This document shows, piece after piece, positions 9,371 through 18,110 of a stretch of 64,000 nucleotides of DNA (the first letter of the stretch is position 1; each line of letters begins with the position of its first letter). The position numbers and the translations under genes were made by a program. The stretch comes from Terriglobia bacterium (lineage in GTDB: Bacteria; Acidobacteriota; Terriglobia; Terriglobales; Acidobacteriaceae). The notes under the pieces were generated by a model. The model had not been told where the DNA came from, made no database searches, and saw only the letters and a list, made by a program, of their open reading frames with translations. The DNA lies in assembly GCA_020073015.1 (NCBI GenBank), contig JAIQFZ010000011.1, positions 1-64,000 on the forward strand, in the 5' to 3' direction.

Positions 9371-9754
9371 ATGGATCACGAAACCCGGGAGAGTATGGAA
9401 GACATTCATCTCCGCATCCTGCGCATCACCGACGACCTGCGTGTAATCCAGCGCGAGCTCAATTGCGCCGCCATGCAGGCCCCCACCGACCCGGAACTTA
9501 TGGAAGCCCTCTCCGATCCGCCCGAGATTGAATCGATGCAGGTCCTCAAGTCCGCTCTTGACCAGATGCGCCATTTCCTCTGGTTCTATATGCAGGTCGT
9601 GACCAGCGACTCTGAGATGGGCGAGAAACTTCGGCAGTCCCTGCGGCAGGACGCCTCAGTCCGCGCCTCGGAAGCGGAACAACAGTTCCAGAGCGCAACC
9701 GACTCGATCATGCTGCGCTACCTGGCCGACAGCAAATACCGCAAGCCCAACTAA
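9371..9754 (+). CDS. Conserved hypothetical alpha-helical protein, 127 aa
   Basis: The ATG at 9371 is chosen because AAAGGA lies 5-10 bp upstream; an in-frame TTG at 9347 would add eight residues without a ribosome site. The protein is acidic and predicted to be mostly helical (DIHLRILRITDDLRVIQREL, then LKSALDQMRHFLWFYMQVV), with no signal peptide and no membrane segment. I do not recognise a characterised family. The composition and position, between an epimerase-like gene and a convergent mini-TonB gene, fit a small cytoplasmic protein of unknown role. It ends just before a GGACAGGAGTGTCC-type repeat. Confidence 0.65.
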   Translation: MDHETRESMEDIHLRILRITDDLRVIQRELNCAAMQAPTDPELMEALSDPPEIESMQVLKSALDQMRHFLWFYMQVVTSDSEMGEKLRQSLRQDASVRASEAEQQFQSATDSIMLRYLADSKYRKPN

Positions 9755-9764
9755 GTCGTGTGGC

Positions 9765-9782
9765 GCGGACACTCCTGTCCGC
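9765..9782. repeat. Dispersed GGACAGGAGTGTCC palindrome, copy 2
   Basis: GCGGACACTCCTGTCCGC with TGGCGC before it and ACA after it sits 11 bp past the stop of the 127-residue gene. It is in the opposite orientation to copy 1. Confidence 0.75.
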
Positions 9783-9820
9783 ACAATCCAGCGCAACCCA
9801 ATCGCATTCTGGGAGGGACG

Positions 9821-10153
9821 TCACCGCGGGTTGAAGCGGAGTTCAATCAGTTCCCGGGTTTCACTGGGAGCAGGGGCAAACTTCCAGCTCATTACCGCGT
9901 CTTGCGCGGCGTTAACCAGCACTGGGTGTCCGCCGACCGGCTTCGTTGATTTGACCGAACCGTCGGGAGCAACCTTGGCCGTGAGCTTCACCACACCAAA
10001 CATCTGCAACCGCCTGGCCAGATCAGGATAGACCGGAGTCACCATACGTACGACTTTGCGCGCGGGTTGGGAAGGGTCTGAATCCTGGGCGAGCCAAGCA
10101 CTCGCTGCTACCGTTAGCAGCACAAGGAGAAAAACAATAAAGCGATGGCCCAT
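9821..10153 (-). CDS. Small exported TonB C-terminal-domain protein (mini-TonB)
   Basis: The 110-residue protein consists of an N-terminal hydrophobic signal or anchor (MGHRFIVFLLVLLTVAASAW), a very short linker and one TonB C-terminal domain. The domain runs from VVRMVTPVYPDLARRLQ through GVVKLTAKVAPDGSVKS to the final WKFAPAP and ELRFNPR. It lacks the long Pro-rich spacer of classical TonB, so spanning the periplasm to an outer-membrane receptor looks unlikely. The ATG at 10153 is preferred over a GTG at 10213 because it starts directly at the hydrophobic segment. A close paralogue is at 50748-51080, and a related frameshifted gene is at 37334-37769. The actual partner is unknown. Confidence 0.8.
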   Translation of the reverse strand: MGHRFIVFLLVLLTVAASAWLAQDSDPSQPARKVVRMVTPVYPDLARRLQMFGVVKLTAKVAPDGSVKSTKPVGGHPVLVNAAQDAVMSWKFAPAPSETRELIELRFNPR

Positions 10154-10330
10154 GGGGGGAAATTCGGAACAAATCTGGTCTTGATTCCCAGTGTAGACCG
10201 GTTCGATCTGCACGCAGAATTCCGAAAGTCATCTCCAACTGTTCACGTTCCGCCTGATGCCGGGAGGTGTGGGGAGACCAAGCAAGTCCCAAGGGACGCC
10301 TGAAGTTCTTACGCAGACTCCACCCAACCC

Positions 10331-11977
10331 TCACCGATTCGTGAAAACGACCATCCCGGCTTCTCCCAAAACGGGATCCACGATCGTCTCCACCGTACGG
10401 TTTGGATATTGCTCGTCAAGGTGTCGTATCAACCCGACGTAACGCGCGTCGCTTGGTTTGCCCCACACCAGGATTGCATCCGGAGACGCCTTCCTCAGGT
10501 CTGTCATGAGGTTAGAAGAATCGGATGGACTGGGTAGTGATTGCGCGGCTCCAATAATCCTCCAGCCTCCAAAGTACGCAGCCTTATAGCCCGCCTCCCA
10601 TCCCACGCCGACGTCCGGGAACGGACCAGAGCCCAGACTGACTACGGCAGACCCCGAGTGGACTCTCAAGTGTGCGCCCGCGTCGTAACACATCGCCTGA
10701 AAGTCACGGGAGATCCGCCGGAATGGAGATGATGGGTACACCAGCGACGCTGCAACTCCGGCGACTACGAGAGCGATGCTGATTCTTCGCCAAGCCTCGT
10801 GATTCAACCCCGTGGCTAGAACCAGGAAGCCCGCTCCCACCGCGAGCAGCAGCGGCGTCAGCGGAAAAAGATAGCGTGCATCAAAAACCAGCATCGAGTA
10901 GGCCAGCACCAGGCTCACGGCGCCGGTAACAATGACTACTGCCACGCGCCACTCGACCACGTAGTATCGTCTCTTTTGCAGCAGGGTCCAGATCGCAAAG
11001 ATGAATGCCAGAACTCCACCGGGTGTCGCAACAATGACGGCCTCCTTGAGAACGCTCGGCACATTTCGCTTCTCGGCGAGAATGATCTTCGGGAGCGCTC
11101 GCTTCACATCGATCCGATAAGTCCATGGCCAGGAATTGGGCGGCATGGGGTCATCCACGAGAAATTCATCGACATGCTTCGTGGTATCGGTCAACACCAG
11201 GTAGGTGGGGTCAGGCCGCTCCCCGTAGGCTCGCAATGTCCATTGAAGAAGATTCGCTTTGAGCTGAGTGCCTGCGGTGAACGCCCCGTACTTCGAGTGC
11301 AGCACTGTGGCCCACCCTGCTGTTACCACCACTGGCGCCAACGCCGCTAACACGACCCGGGTAACTCGCTTCTTCCAGGGTCCATCAGACAGAGTTGCCG
11401 CCACCAGCGTACAGACCGCCAGCCAGGGCAGCGCAAACGACTTTGCAAGATAAGCCAAACCGTGAACGATCCCGAGATAAAACCAGCTCTTCTCACCTCC
11501 TCCTCGGCTCAGGCATCGCAAAAGGGCGATAAAGTAAGCGAGCGCGACCGTCGCAAATAGAAAATCCGGGACAACCATGCCGACGGCAGCTGCCGAATGA
11601 CCCCGACCCAGCGCGAACAACAAGACTGCGACCGCTCCCGCCGTTCCCGAATGCCACAGCGCTTTGGCAAAGGCATAGAGCAGTGCCAGGGACAGCATGA
11701 AAGCGCTGACACTGACCCACTTCCCGACCCACACCAGGTCACTACGGCCGAAGGAAACACCTGCAATGATCCAAGAGAGCAAAGGGCTACGGAAGGCATT
11801 GATAGCCGAGCGGAACTGGCCTTGGCTGAGATGCCGGGCGATTCCGGTATAAGCCATCCCGTCATAGTCAATTTGGTGGATGCACTTCGACCCAAACCAG
11901 AAAATCTGAAACAAGCAGGCAAGCACCGCGACCAGCAGGATTGCGTTGGACACCTTACGGTGTGGGTCAGGGTTCAT
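10331..11977 (-). CDS. GT39/ArnT-like integral membrane glycosyltransferase
   Basis: The 548-residue protein has about 10-12 hydrophobic helices and a short soluble C-terminal domain. The first periplasmic loop contains IDYDGMAYTGIARHLSQGQF, with the Asp-Tyr-Asp acidic motif and an arginine (FRSPLLSW) typical of GT39/PMT and ArnT-like enzymes that use polyprenyl-phosphate sugars. The C-terminal part includes GWEAGYKAAYFGGWRIIGA and a possible nucleotide-free alpha/beta segment (PDAILVWGKPSDARYVGL). Expected activity is transfer of a lipid-linked sugar to a lipid or protein on the outer face of the inner membrane. It is isolated: the neighbouring pilT gene on the same strand is separated by a terminator and a repeat. 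Acceptor unknown. Confidence 0.8.
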   Translation of the reverse strand: MNPDPHRKVSNAILLVAVLACLFQIFWFGSKCIHQIDYDGMAYTGIARHLSQGQFRSAINAFRSPLLSWIIAGVSFGRSDLVWVGKWVSVSAFMLSLALLYAFAKALWHSGTAGAVAVLLFALGRGHSAAAVGMVVPDFLFATVALAYFIALLRCLSRGGGEKSWFYLGIVHGLAYLAKSFALPWLAVCTLVAATLSDGPWKKRVTRVVLAALAPVVVTAGWATVLHSKYGAFTAGTQLKANLLQWTLRAYGERPDPTYLVLTDTTKHVDEFLVDDPMPPNSWPWTYRIDVKRALPKIILAEKRNVPSVLKEAVIVATPGGVLAFIFAIWTLLQKRRYYVVEWRVAVVIVTGAVSLVLAYSMLVFDARYLFPLTPLLLAVGAGFLVLATGLNHEAWRRISIALVVAGVAASLVYPSSPFRRISRDFQAMCYDAGAHLRVHSGSAVVSLGSGPFPDVGVGWEAGYKAAYFGGWRIIGAAQSLPSPSDSSNLMTDLRKASPDAILVWGKPSDARYVGLIRHLDEQYPNRTVETIVDPVLGEAGMVVFTNR

Positions 11978-12060
11978 TGTGGGCCATGGAGCCTCTCAAA
12001 GCGATGTTGGAGTGGCGGTCAAATCGTCCACGAGGAACATATCGTAATTTGTGCACGGAA

Positions 12061-12091
12061 AGCAAAAAAGGGCGCGCATGAAAGCGCGCCC
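12061..12091 (-). terminator. Rho-independent terminator after pilT
   Basis: GGGCGCGC and GCGCGCCC (12070-12091) form an 8-bp GC stem around a 6-nt loop. Read on the minus strand it is followed by CTTTTTTGC, the T-run expected of an intrinsic terminator. It lies 65 bp beyond the pilT stop and upstream of the glycosyltransferase gene. Confidence 0.85.
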
Positions 12092-12126
12092 ATCAGGAGG
12101 AACAAACTTGGCTCAACTCCGACACT

Positions 12127-12161
12127 CCCAGAGCCTAAAGCCGAGAGCCCAGAGCCTATCT
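12127..12161. repeat. Heptamer tandem array, five units
   Basis: Units of 7 nt: CCCAGAG, CCTAAAG, CCGAGAG, CCCAGAG, CCTATCT. The array covers the stop codon of pilT (12156-12158). No inverted partner arm is seen nearby. Confidence 0.7.
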
Positions 12162-13277
12162 TCCAAACCCCGCCGACTGCATCGCCTGCCGCGAGATGTC
12201 CGACGTCGATGCGATGCCCTGCATGCGCAGTTTGAACTCATCCGCGTTCGAAGCGTTCTCGAGAGCCGTCTCGTAGTTCACCAGCCCCGCCTGGAACAGG
12301 TCCCAGAGCGACTGGTCGAAGGTCTGCATGCCGTACTGCGAAGTGCCTGCCGAAATCGCATCGCGAATCGCACGCGTTTTTTCCGGCACCAGAATGCATT
12401 CGCGGATGTACGCAGTGCTGATCATCACTTCAACCGCGGGTACGCGCCCTTCGGTATCGCTGCGGCGCACCAGACGCTGGCTGACGATGGCGCGCAGCAC
12501 GGCGGCCAACTGCAACCGGATCTGTTTCTGCTCCGGCGGCGGAAAGATGGCAATGATACGGTTGATGCTTTCCACGGCGTCAAGCGTGTGCAGCGTGGAG
12601 AAAACCATGTGACCGGTTTCCGCCGCGTGCAGCGCCGTGCCGATGGTTTCCAGATCGCGCATTTCGCCCACCAGGATCACGTCCGGATCCTGACGCAACG
12701 AAGCGCGTAGCGCGGCGGAGAACGACGGTGTATCGACTTCCACCTCGCGCTGGTTGACGTAGCCTTTCTTGTCACGGTGCAGAAATTCGATCGGGTCTTC
12801 GATGGTGATGATGTGCTCGGAGCGAGTCGAGTTGATGCGGTCGACCATCGCTGCCAGCGAAGTGGATTTGCCGGAACCGGTGACGCCGGTGACCAGCACC
12901 AGGCCGCGCGGCATGTCGCAGATCTGCTCCACCACCTTGGGCAGGAACAGTTCGTCCAGCGCGCGGATCTTGGTCGGAATGACGCGGAGCACCAACCCGA
13001 CGTTGCCGCGCTGCTGAAAGACGTTGACACGGAAGCGTCCCAGGCCCGCGACGCCGTATGCCATATCGATTTCCGTAGTCTCTTTGAATTTCTGTTTCTG
13101 GCGCGCGGACATCATGCTGAAGGCCATGTTCAACATATCTTCGGCGGAGACGCGCGGCTGCTCCGTCAGCGGGATCAGGTCGCCATCAATGCGCAGGTGG
13201 GGATAGTTTCCTACCTTCAAATGCAAATCGGAGGCGCGGCGTTCCATGGCAATGCGGAGCAAGTCGTCGATATTCAT
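12156..13277 (-). CDS. pilT: PilT type IV pilus retraction ATPase
   Basis: PilT is the hexameric cytoplasmic ATPase that retracts type IV pili and drives twitching motility. The 373-residue product has the PilT/PilB N-terminal domain (DDLLRIAMERRASDLHLK), a Walker A motif GVTGSGKST (residues 131-139), an Asp box (ITIEDPIEF), a Walker B region (DPDVILVGEMRD) and a His box (FSTLHTLDA). The length matches PilT (about 350-370) rather than PilB, and the C-terminal region is PilT-like. The ATG at 13277 begins at the expected residue. No other pil gene is next to it; flanking genes are unrelated. The 3' end overlaps a heptamer repeat array and a terminator follows. A pilU-type paralogue cannot be excluded. 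Confidence 0.93.
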   Translation of the reverse strand: MNIDDLLRIAMERRASDLHLKVGNYPHLRIDGDLIPLTEQPRVSAEDMLNMAFSMMSARQKQKFKETTEIDMAYGVAGLGRFRVNVFQQRGNVGLVLRVIPTKIRALDELFLPKVVEQICDMPRGLVLVTGVTGSGKSTSLAAMVDRINSTRSEHIITIEDPIEFLHRDKKGYVNQREVEVDTPSFSAALRASLRQDPDVILVGEMRDLETIGTALHAAETGHMVFSTLHTLDAVESINRIIAIFPPPEQKQIRLQLAAVLRAIVSQRLVRRSDTEGRVPAVEVMISTAYIRECILVPEKTRAIRDAISAGTSQYGMQTFDQSLWDLFQAGLVNYETALENASNADEFKLRMQGIASTSDISRQAMQSAGFGR

Positions 13278-13559
13278 GCGGGAATGACTCCAGCGAAACT
13301 CTCCCTATGATGGCGCGAAGACGGCATCGGCACGAGATGACGGAAGTAATGGATATTGCTTGCGGTTCTGGGCTGGCTGCTCCGGGCTTCCCCAGGGCCG
13401 GACTTCGTTGCGAAAAGCGACTTATGGATCGGCTCTAGTTACTTTAGTTCGCGCCTCTTCAGGCCTAAGTACGGAAGTAATCTACCCAAAGACAGGTTGA
13501 CACGTTGAAATGAAACTCGCCCGGTGCCGCTCCCGATGGCATCTGATGCAGGAGGTTGT

Positions 13560-14263
13560 ATGAAGTTCGCGGTTCTCCCCAAGTTTGCGTTACTGGCCGT
13601 ACTGGCGTGTGCCTTCGCATTCACCGGATGTGGCTTTCTCAACAATTCCAACAGTGCCAAGCTCACCGCAGGAAATTGGTCGTTTATTGCGACGTCCACG
13701 GTCACGCCCGGCCCACATTTGGCGGAACCCTTCAAAACAAGCAAATCACCTTTACGTCCGCAGCCAACGCGAATTCTCAGGTGATCACGGTCATCGCCTC
13801 GGTCACGAACGCCACGACGATCACAGGGACCTACACAGTGACGGCGGGTGGCGGTTGTGCGTCCGATCAAGGAACCATCGCGGCATCTCTGGTGCCCGCG
13901 ATCAATGGCACTTGGAGCGGCCCCATCGTGACTGGATTCGGCGGATCGAATGTTACGCTCGCCCTGGCACTAACCCAGGCGACAACCGCCTCATCCGACG
14001 GTACCTACGCTCTGACAGGAAATGTGACGTACGCGAATTCAACCTGCTCCCTGAGCGGCACGGTCAACAATTCATTTCTTGCGGGCTCGATGCTGGTCAT
14101 CAACGGAACGACGGTCGAAACCGACAGCACTGCCGGGTCGTTTACTGTGACGAGCGCAGCCCTGAACAGCTCGTCTGCTCCAACCAGTTTCGGCGGTACC
14201 TATCAGGTGATCGACGGCCAGTGCGCCGGCGACGCCGAAGTGACCACTTTCACCAAGCAGTAA
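13560..14263 (+). pseudogene. Lipoprotein gene interrupted by a one-base frameshift
   Basis: A strong ribosome site (AGGAGG at 13550-13555) precedes the ATG at 13560. The first frame encodes a lipoprotein signal peptide with a lipobox (LACAFAFTGC) and continues as AGNWSFIATSTVTPGP up to about 13711. After that the plausible reading continues in the next frame (TFGGTLQNKQITF) and runs to the TAA at 14263. A single missing C in the CCC run at 13712-13714 would join both halves into one protein of about 235 residues, rich in Thr, Ser and Gly, with conserved Cys pairs (GGGCASDQGTIAA). It looks like a secreted beta-rich protein of the kind seen in acidobacteria. Without raw reads a true pseudogene cannot be told from an assembly error. 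Confidence 0.75.
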
Positions 14264-14282
14264 GACTTCTCGCTCCGAGAAA

Positions 14283-14320
14283 AAAAGCGTCATCCCGAAC
14301 CTGGGATGGCGCTTTTCTAT
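14283..14320. terminator. Bidirectional intrinsic terminator between convergent genes
   Basis: AAAAGCGTCATCCC (14283-14296) pairs with GGGATGGCGCTTTT (14303-14316) around a 6-nt loop, with one G-T pair. The A-rich left side and T-rich right side allow termination from both the frameshifted lipoprotein gene and hppA. Confidence 0.85.
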
Positions 14321-14340
14321 CCATTCTTGAAAGTACACAG

Positions 14341-16827
14341 CTATGCGCGCTTGCCGGAAGCTTCGCCATCCGATCCAATCCGCATCCCGTAGAACGAGCG
14401 GTACACGAAGAAGAACGAGACCGCAAAGAATGCCAGCGCCAGGATGTGCGTCAGGCCTGAGCCCTGGTCGCGGGTCAGCGAGACCGCCAGTTCGACCGCC
14501 AGCAGTCCGAACAGCGTGGTGAATTTGATGACTGGGTTCATGGCCACTGAAGAGGTGTCCTTGAACGGATCGCCCACCGTATCGCCGATCACCGTCGCCG
14601 CGTGCAGTTCAGTTCCCTTCTGCTTCAGTTGCACTTCGACAATTTTCTTGGCGTTATCCCAGGCCGCGCCCGCATTCGCCATGAAGATGGCCTGATAGAG
14701 ACCGAACAGAGCGATCGCAATCAGGTAACCGATGAAGTAAAACGGCTCTACGAACGCGAACGTCAGAGTTCCGAAGAACACGGCCAGGAAGATGTTGAAC
14801 ATGCCCTTCTGTGCGTATTGGGTGCAGATTTCAACTACCTTCTTGCTGTCGGCAACGGAAGCCTTCTCCACGCCCTCGAGTTTAATGTTGGCCTTGATGA
14901 ACTCCACCGCACGGTAGGCACCCGTGGTCACCGCCTGTGTGGAGGCGCCCGTGAACCAGTAGATCATCGCGCCGCCTGTGATCAGTCCCAGGAAGAACGG
15001 CGCGTGCAGCAACGAGAGCTTGTCGACATTGGCCGTCAGGCCGTTGGTCAACGCCATGATGATCGAGAAAATCATGGTGGTCGCGCCCACCACCGCCGTC
15101 CCGATCAATACCGGCTTGGCCGTAGCCTTGAAGGTGTTGCCCGCGCCGTCGTTTTCTTCCAGCAGATCCTTGGCGCGATCAAAATTCACATCCAGGTTGA
15201 AGTCTTTCTTGACCTCCGCCTTGACGTTGGGCACCTGCTCAATCAGCGAAAGTTCATATACAGACTGCGCATTGTCGGTCACCGGTCCATAGGAATCGAC
15301 CGCGATCGTCACTGGCCCCATGCCGAGGAAACCGAAGGCCACCAGGCCAAACGCGAACACGGGCGCGGCAATCATGGTGGCCGCCGCCGCCAGTCCCATC
15401 GTGCTCATGGAGTAGGCGATCGCCATCAACACCATCATCGACAGGCCGAGGTAGTAGCCCGAGAAGTTACCCGCCACAAATCCCGAGAGGATGCCGAGCG
15501 ACGCGCCCCCTTCCTGAGCCGATTTGACGACTTCTTTCACATGGCGCGAGTTCACTGAGGTGAACACCTTCACCAGTTCCGGAATCACGGCACCCGCCAA
15601 GGTTCCGCACGAGATGATCGTCGCCAGCTTCCACCACTGCGAAGTGTCCCCGCCCAGACTGGGAATGATGAGGTGAGAAATGACAAAGGTCAGAGCAATC
15701 GAGACAATCGAAGTGATCCACACCAGCGACGTCAGCGGATGCTCGAAATTCATTTCGTTGGCCTGGCCGTACTTCGCTTTCGCAATGGCGCCGTTGATGA
15801 AGTACGAAGCGGCCGAGGACACCAGCATCATCACGCGCATCACGAAAATCCAGACCAGCAGTTGCACCTGGATGGTCGGATCTTTCACGCCCAGCAGGAT
15901 GAACGTAATGAGCGCAACACCGGTGACGCCGTAGGTCTCAAACCCGTCGGCCGAAGGCCCGACCGAGTCGCCGGCGTTGTCGCCTGTACAATCGGCGATC
16001 ACGCCCGGGTTGCGCGCATCGTCTTCTTTGATTTTGAAGACGATCTTCATCAGGTCGCTGCCGATGTCGGCGATTTTGGTGAAGATGCCGCCAGCGATAC
16101 GCAACGCTGCCGCACCCAGCGATTCGCCGATCGCAAACCCAATGAAGCAAGGGCCCGCATAATCGCCCGGCACGAACAGCAGGATGAAGAGCATGATCAG
16201 CAACTCGACCGAGATCAGCATCATGCCGATCGACATGCCCGCCTCGAGCGGAATCTGGTACACCGGGTACGGCTTCCCAGGCAGAGAAGCGAACGCCGTC
16301 CGCGAATTGGCGAATGTATTCACACGGATGCCAAACCACGCCACGCCGTAGCTGCCCCCAATTCCCACCAAGCTGAACACGAGGATGATCAGCACGCGCG
16401 AAATTTCAAAATGCCGCAGCACACCGAAGTACAGAACAATGACGGCGGCGATGAACGCCCACAGCAGCATCAGGAACTTGCCTTGCGTGATCAGGTAGGT
16501 CTTGCAGGTTTCGTAGATCAGTTCGGAAACCTCGCGCATGGCGCGGTGCACAGGCAGGTTTTTCAAGCGCATGTAGATGGCCATGCCGAAGCCGAGCCCG
16601 AACACACAGAACAGAAGCCCGATCGTCAGCAGGCGGTGGCCATCCATGCCGAGGAACGAAACCGAAGAAAGATTGGGCAGTTTGAGGGACGCTTCGCCGC
16701 CGGCCGCTTCCTCAGCAGGTTGAGCCAGCGCGCAGGTTGCGGTCAGAAGCAGCAGAGTTGCGAGGCTCACGGAGACTTTCGCAAACCGGCATCCCACGGA
16801 CGCAAGAGTTGGCATCCACGTACGCAT
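14341..16827 (-). CDS. hppA: Membrane-bound ion-translocating inorganic pyrophosphatase
   Basis: This is a pyrophosphate-driven H+ (or Na+) pump of 828 residues with about 16 transmembrane helices. It shows the family's pyrophosphate-binding region DDARNPGVIADCTGDNAGDSVG, and later GDTVGDPFKDTSS and a C-terminal region with the conserved DNAKKIVEV. A Shine-Dalgarno GGAGGA precedes the ATG at 16827. The N-terminus carries an extra signal-like hydrophobic segment (SLATLLLLTATCALAQP) absent from minimal family members. The segment that distinguishes K+-dependent from K+-independent enzymes reads GNTFKATAKP here, with Lys at the key position but divergent neighbours. The loop before it (NFDRAKDLLEENDGAG) is expanded. 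The ion specificity is therefore uncertain. It stands alone, divergent from the trp cluster. Confidence 0.93.
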   Translation of the reverse strand: MRTWMPTLASVGCRFAKVSVSLATLLLLTATCALAQPAEEAAGGEASLKLPNLSSVSFLGMDGHRLLTIGLLFCVFGLGFGMAIYMRLKNLPVHRAMREVSELIYETCKTYLITQGKFLMLLWAFIAAVIVLYFGVLRHFEISRVLIILVFSLVGIGGSYGVAWFGIRVNTFANSRTAFASLPGKPYPVYQIPLEAGMSIGMMLISVELLIMLFILLFVPGDYAGPCFIGFAIGESLGAAALRIAGGIFTKIADIGSDLMKIVFKIKEDDARNPGVIADCTGDNAGDSVGPSADGFETYGVTGVALITFILLGVKDPTIQVQLLVWIFVMRVMMLVSSAASYFINGAIAKAKYGQANEMNFEHPLTSLVWITSIVSIALTFVISHLIIPSLGGDTSQWWKLATIISCGTLAGAVIPELVKVFTSVNSRHVKEVVKSAQEGGASLGILSGFVAGNFSGYYLGLSMMVLMAIAYSMSTMGLAAAATMIAAPVFAFGLVAFGFLGMGPVTIAVDSYGPVTDNAQSVYELSLIEQVPNVKAEVKKDFNLDVNFDRAKDLLEENDGAGNTFKATAKPVLIGTAVVGATTMIFSIIMALTNGLTANVDKLSLLHAPFFLGLITGGAMIYWFTGASTQAVTTGAYRAVEFIKANIKLEGVEKASVADSKKVVEICTQYAQKGMFNIFLAVFFGTLTFAFVEPFYFIGYLIAIALFGLYQAIFMANAGAAWDNAKKIVEVQLKQKGTELHAATVIGDTVGDPFKDTSSVAMNPVIKFTTLFGLLAVELAVSLTRDQGSGLTHILALAFFAVSFFFVYRSFYGMRIGSDGEASGKRA

Positions 16828-17130
16828 AAAATCCTCCAGCGATCAGTCGCCTATTCAGGGATCACCACGTGTGATTTTCTCCGGCGCGCTTCCACCACAA
16901 GACATAAATGTAAGGAGTGCTGATTTGGCCGCGTCGGAAAACTTGCGCCGCAAGCACGCAGCCTGGACAGCAGGCCGCACACCTCCGGCACGAAGCAAGA
17001 GTTTATAGCACCTTGCGGGGAGCCGGGTCAATGACGGGCATCACCCGTGATCCGGCCGGGGAGCATCGTCCCGCGACGGCACCGAGAAACCCCGAACCTC
17101 ACCCGCTTCCGTATAATTGAATATCTCGTC
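16828..17130. other. 303-bp divergent intergenic region, hppA/trpC
   Basis: No open frame is convincing here and no trp leader peptide or attenuator pair was found. A TATAAT hexamer at 17112-17117 is the only clear promoter-like element toward trpC. Everything else appears to be unique GC-rich sequence. Confidence 0.6.
17112..17117 (+). promoter_or_regulatory. -10-like TATAAT close to the trpC start
   Basis: A perfect TATAAT lies only 13 nt before the trpC ATG, and no Shine-Dalgarno sequence lies between them. Transcription from here would start at or next to the ATG and give a leaderless or nearly leaderless mRNA. No good -35 hexamer was found 17 bp upstream. Confidence 0.5.
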
Positions 17131-17940
17131 ATGCCCACCTCCCTCGATTCGATTGTGGCAGCCGCCCGGCAGCGTGTTTCCGGCCTCCGGCGCACGGCCG
17201 ACCGGAGCGCCCTGGAACGCGCGGCCGCGCAACACACTCCCCGAGGATTTTTGAATCGACTTCGGAGCGCTTCGCAGGACGGGATCGCAATTATCGCCGA
17301 ACTCAAGAAAGCTTCGCCTTCAAAAGGCTTGATCCGCGCCGATTTTAGGCCCTCTGCCCTTGCGCGGGACCTCGAGCAGGCGGGCGCGGCCGCGCTTTCG
17401 GTTTTGACGGATGAACCGTTCTTCCAAGGTTCGCTCGACTACCTGCGCCAGGCATCGTCCAGCACGTCCCTTCCCTGCCTGCGCAAAGACTTCATCGTCG
17501 ACGAATTTCAGATCGTGGAGGCGAGAGCAAATTGCGCCGACGCCATTCTGCTCATCGTCGCCGCGCTCACGCCGAAGGAACTGGTCTCGCTCGCCGAGAG
17601 TGCCCGGTCGCACCAGCTCGACGTCTTGTGTGAAGCGCACGACGAACAGGAACTCGACCGCGCACTCGATGCGGGGTGTAGGCTGATTGGGATCAACAGC
17701 CGGGATCTGCGCACGTTCGAAGTCACGCTGGAGACGGCGTTCCGCCTGGCGAGGAGAATGCCCGCCGGATGTTTTCGTGTAGTCGAGAGCGGGATCCATT
17801 CGGGTGCTGACCTGGCGCGTTTGCGAACCGCGGGTTACCAAGCGTTTTTGATCGGGGAATCGCTCATGAAAGCAGAGCGCCCCGGGGTGGCGCTCATGAA
17901 TTTGCTGGAGGAGGCAAAGGCAGTAGTGGGCGGTGTCTGA
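17131..17940 (+). CDS. trpC: Indole-3-glycerol phosphate synthase
   Basis: TrpC converts carboxyphenylamino-deoxyribulose phosphate to indole-3-glycerol phosphate. The 269-residue protein has the full TIM-barrel motif set: IIAELKKASPSKG (catalytic Lys), LSVLTDEPFFQGS, CLRKDFIVDEFQI, DVLCEAHDEQEL, GINSRDLRTFEV, VVESGIH and FLIGESLM. The ATG at 17131 fits the family N-terminus (MPTSLDSIVAAARQRV); an upstream in-frame GTG at 17047 would add 28 non-conserved residues. It is the first gene of the trp/aro cluster, but 170 bp separate it from trpF, including an inverted repeat pair. trpE, trpG and trpD are not in this window. No fusion to TrpF is present. Confidence 0.95.
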   Translation: MPTSLDSIVAAARQRVSGLRRTADRSALERAAAQHTPRGFLNRLRSASQDGIAIIAELKKASPSKGLIRADFRPSALARDLEQAGAAALSVLTDEPFFQGSLDYLRQASSSTSLPCLRKDFIVDEFQIVEARANCADAILLIVAALTPKELVSLAESARSHQLDVLCEAHDEQELDRALDAGCRLIGINSRDLRTFEVTLETAFRLARRMPAGCFRVVESGIHSGADLARLRTAGYQAFLIGESLMKAERPGVALMNLLEEAKAVVGGV

Positions 17941-17967
17941 CCATCACTGGCGGCATAAGTTTGGGTT

Positions 17968-18043
17968 GTCATCTTGAGCGAAGCGAAGGACACATGCAAG
18001 GGCGGAGTCAAATCCATAGGTCCTTCGCTTCGCTCAGGATGAC
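17968..18043. repeat. Inverted pair of a CCTGAGCGAAGCGAAGG-type repeat
   Basis: A 23-bp sequence (17968-17990) with the core CTTGAGCGAAGCGAAGGA is repeated in inverted orientation at 18021-18043 with one mismatch, and about 30 bp separate the arms. The pair could form a large hairpin between trpC and trpF. A third, single copy is at 21484-21505. Confidence 0.8.
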
Positions 18044-18080
18044 AGCCTGGATTGATCTCACGGAGTGGCGGGAGATTTCA

Positions 18081-18108
18081 CCAGCAACCAGCAACTAGCA
18101 ACTGTTCC
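18081..18108. repeat. Heptamer tandem array before trpF
   Basis: Units of 7 nt: CCAGCAA, CCAGCAA, CTAGCAA, CTGTTCC. The array ends 2 nt before the trpF ATG, so it occupies the place where a ribosome site would be expected. Confidence 0.75.
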
Positions 18109-18110
18109 TT

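Noticed and set aside
15673-16923. 416-codon open frame antisense to hppA
   Set aside because: His- and Arg-rich translation with no motifs; explained by codon bias of the clear hppA gene.
16828-17130. trp attenuator or T-box upstream of trpC
   Set aside because: No leader peptide with Trp codons and no T-box-like stem or terminator could be recognised.
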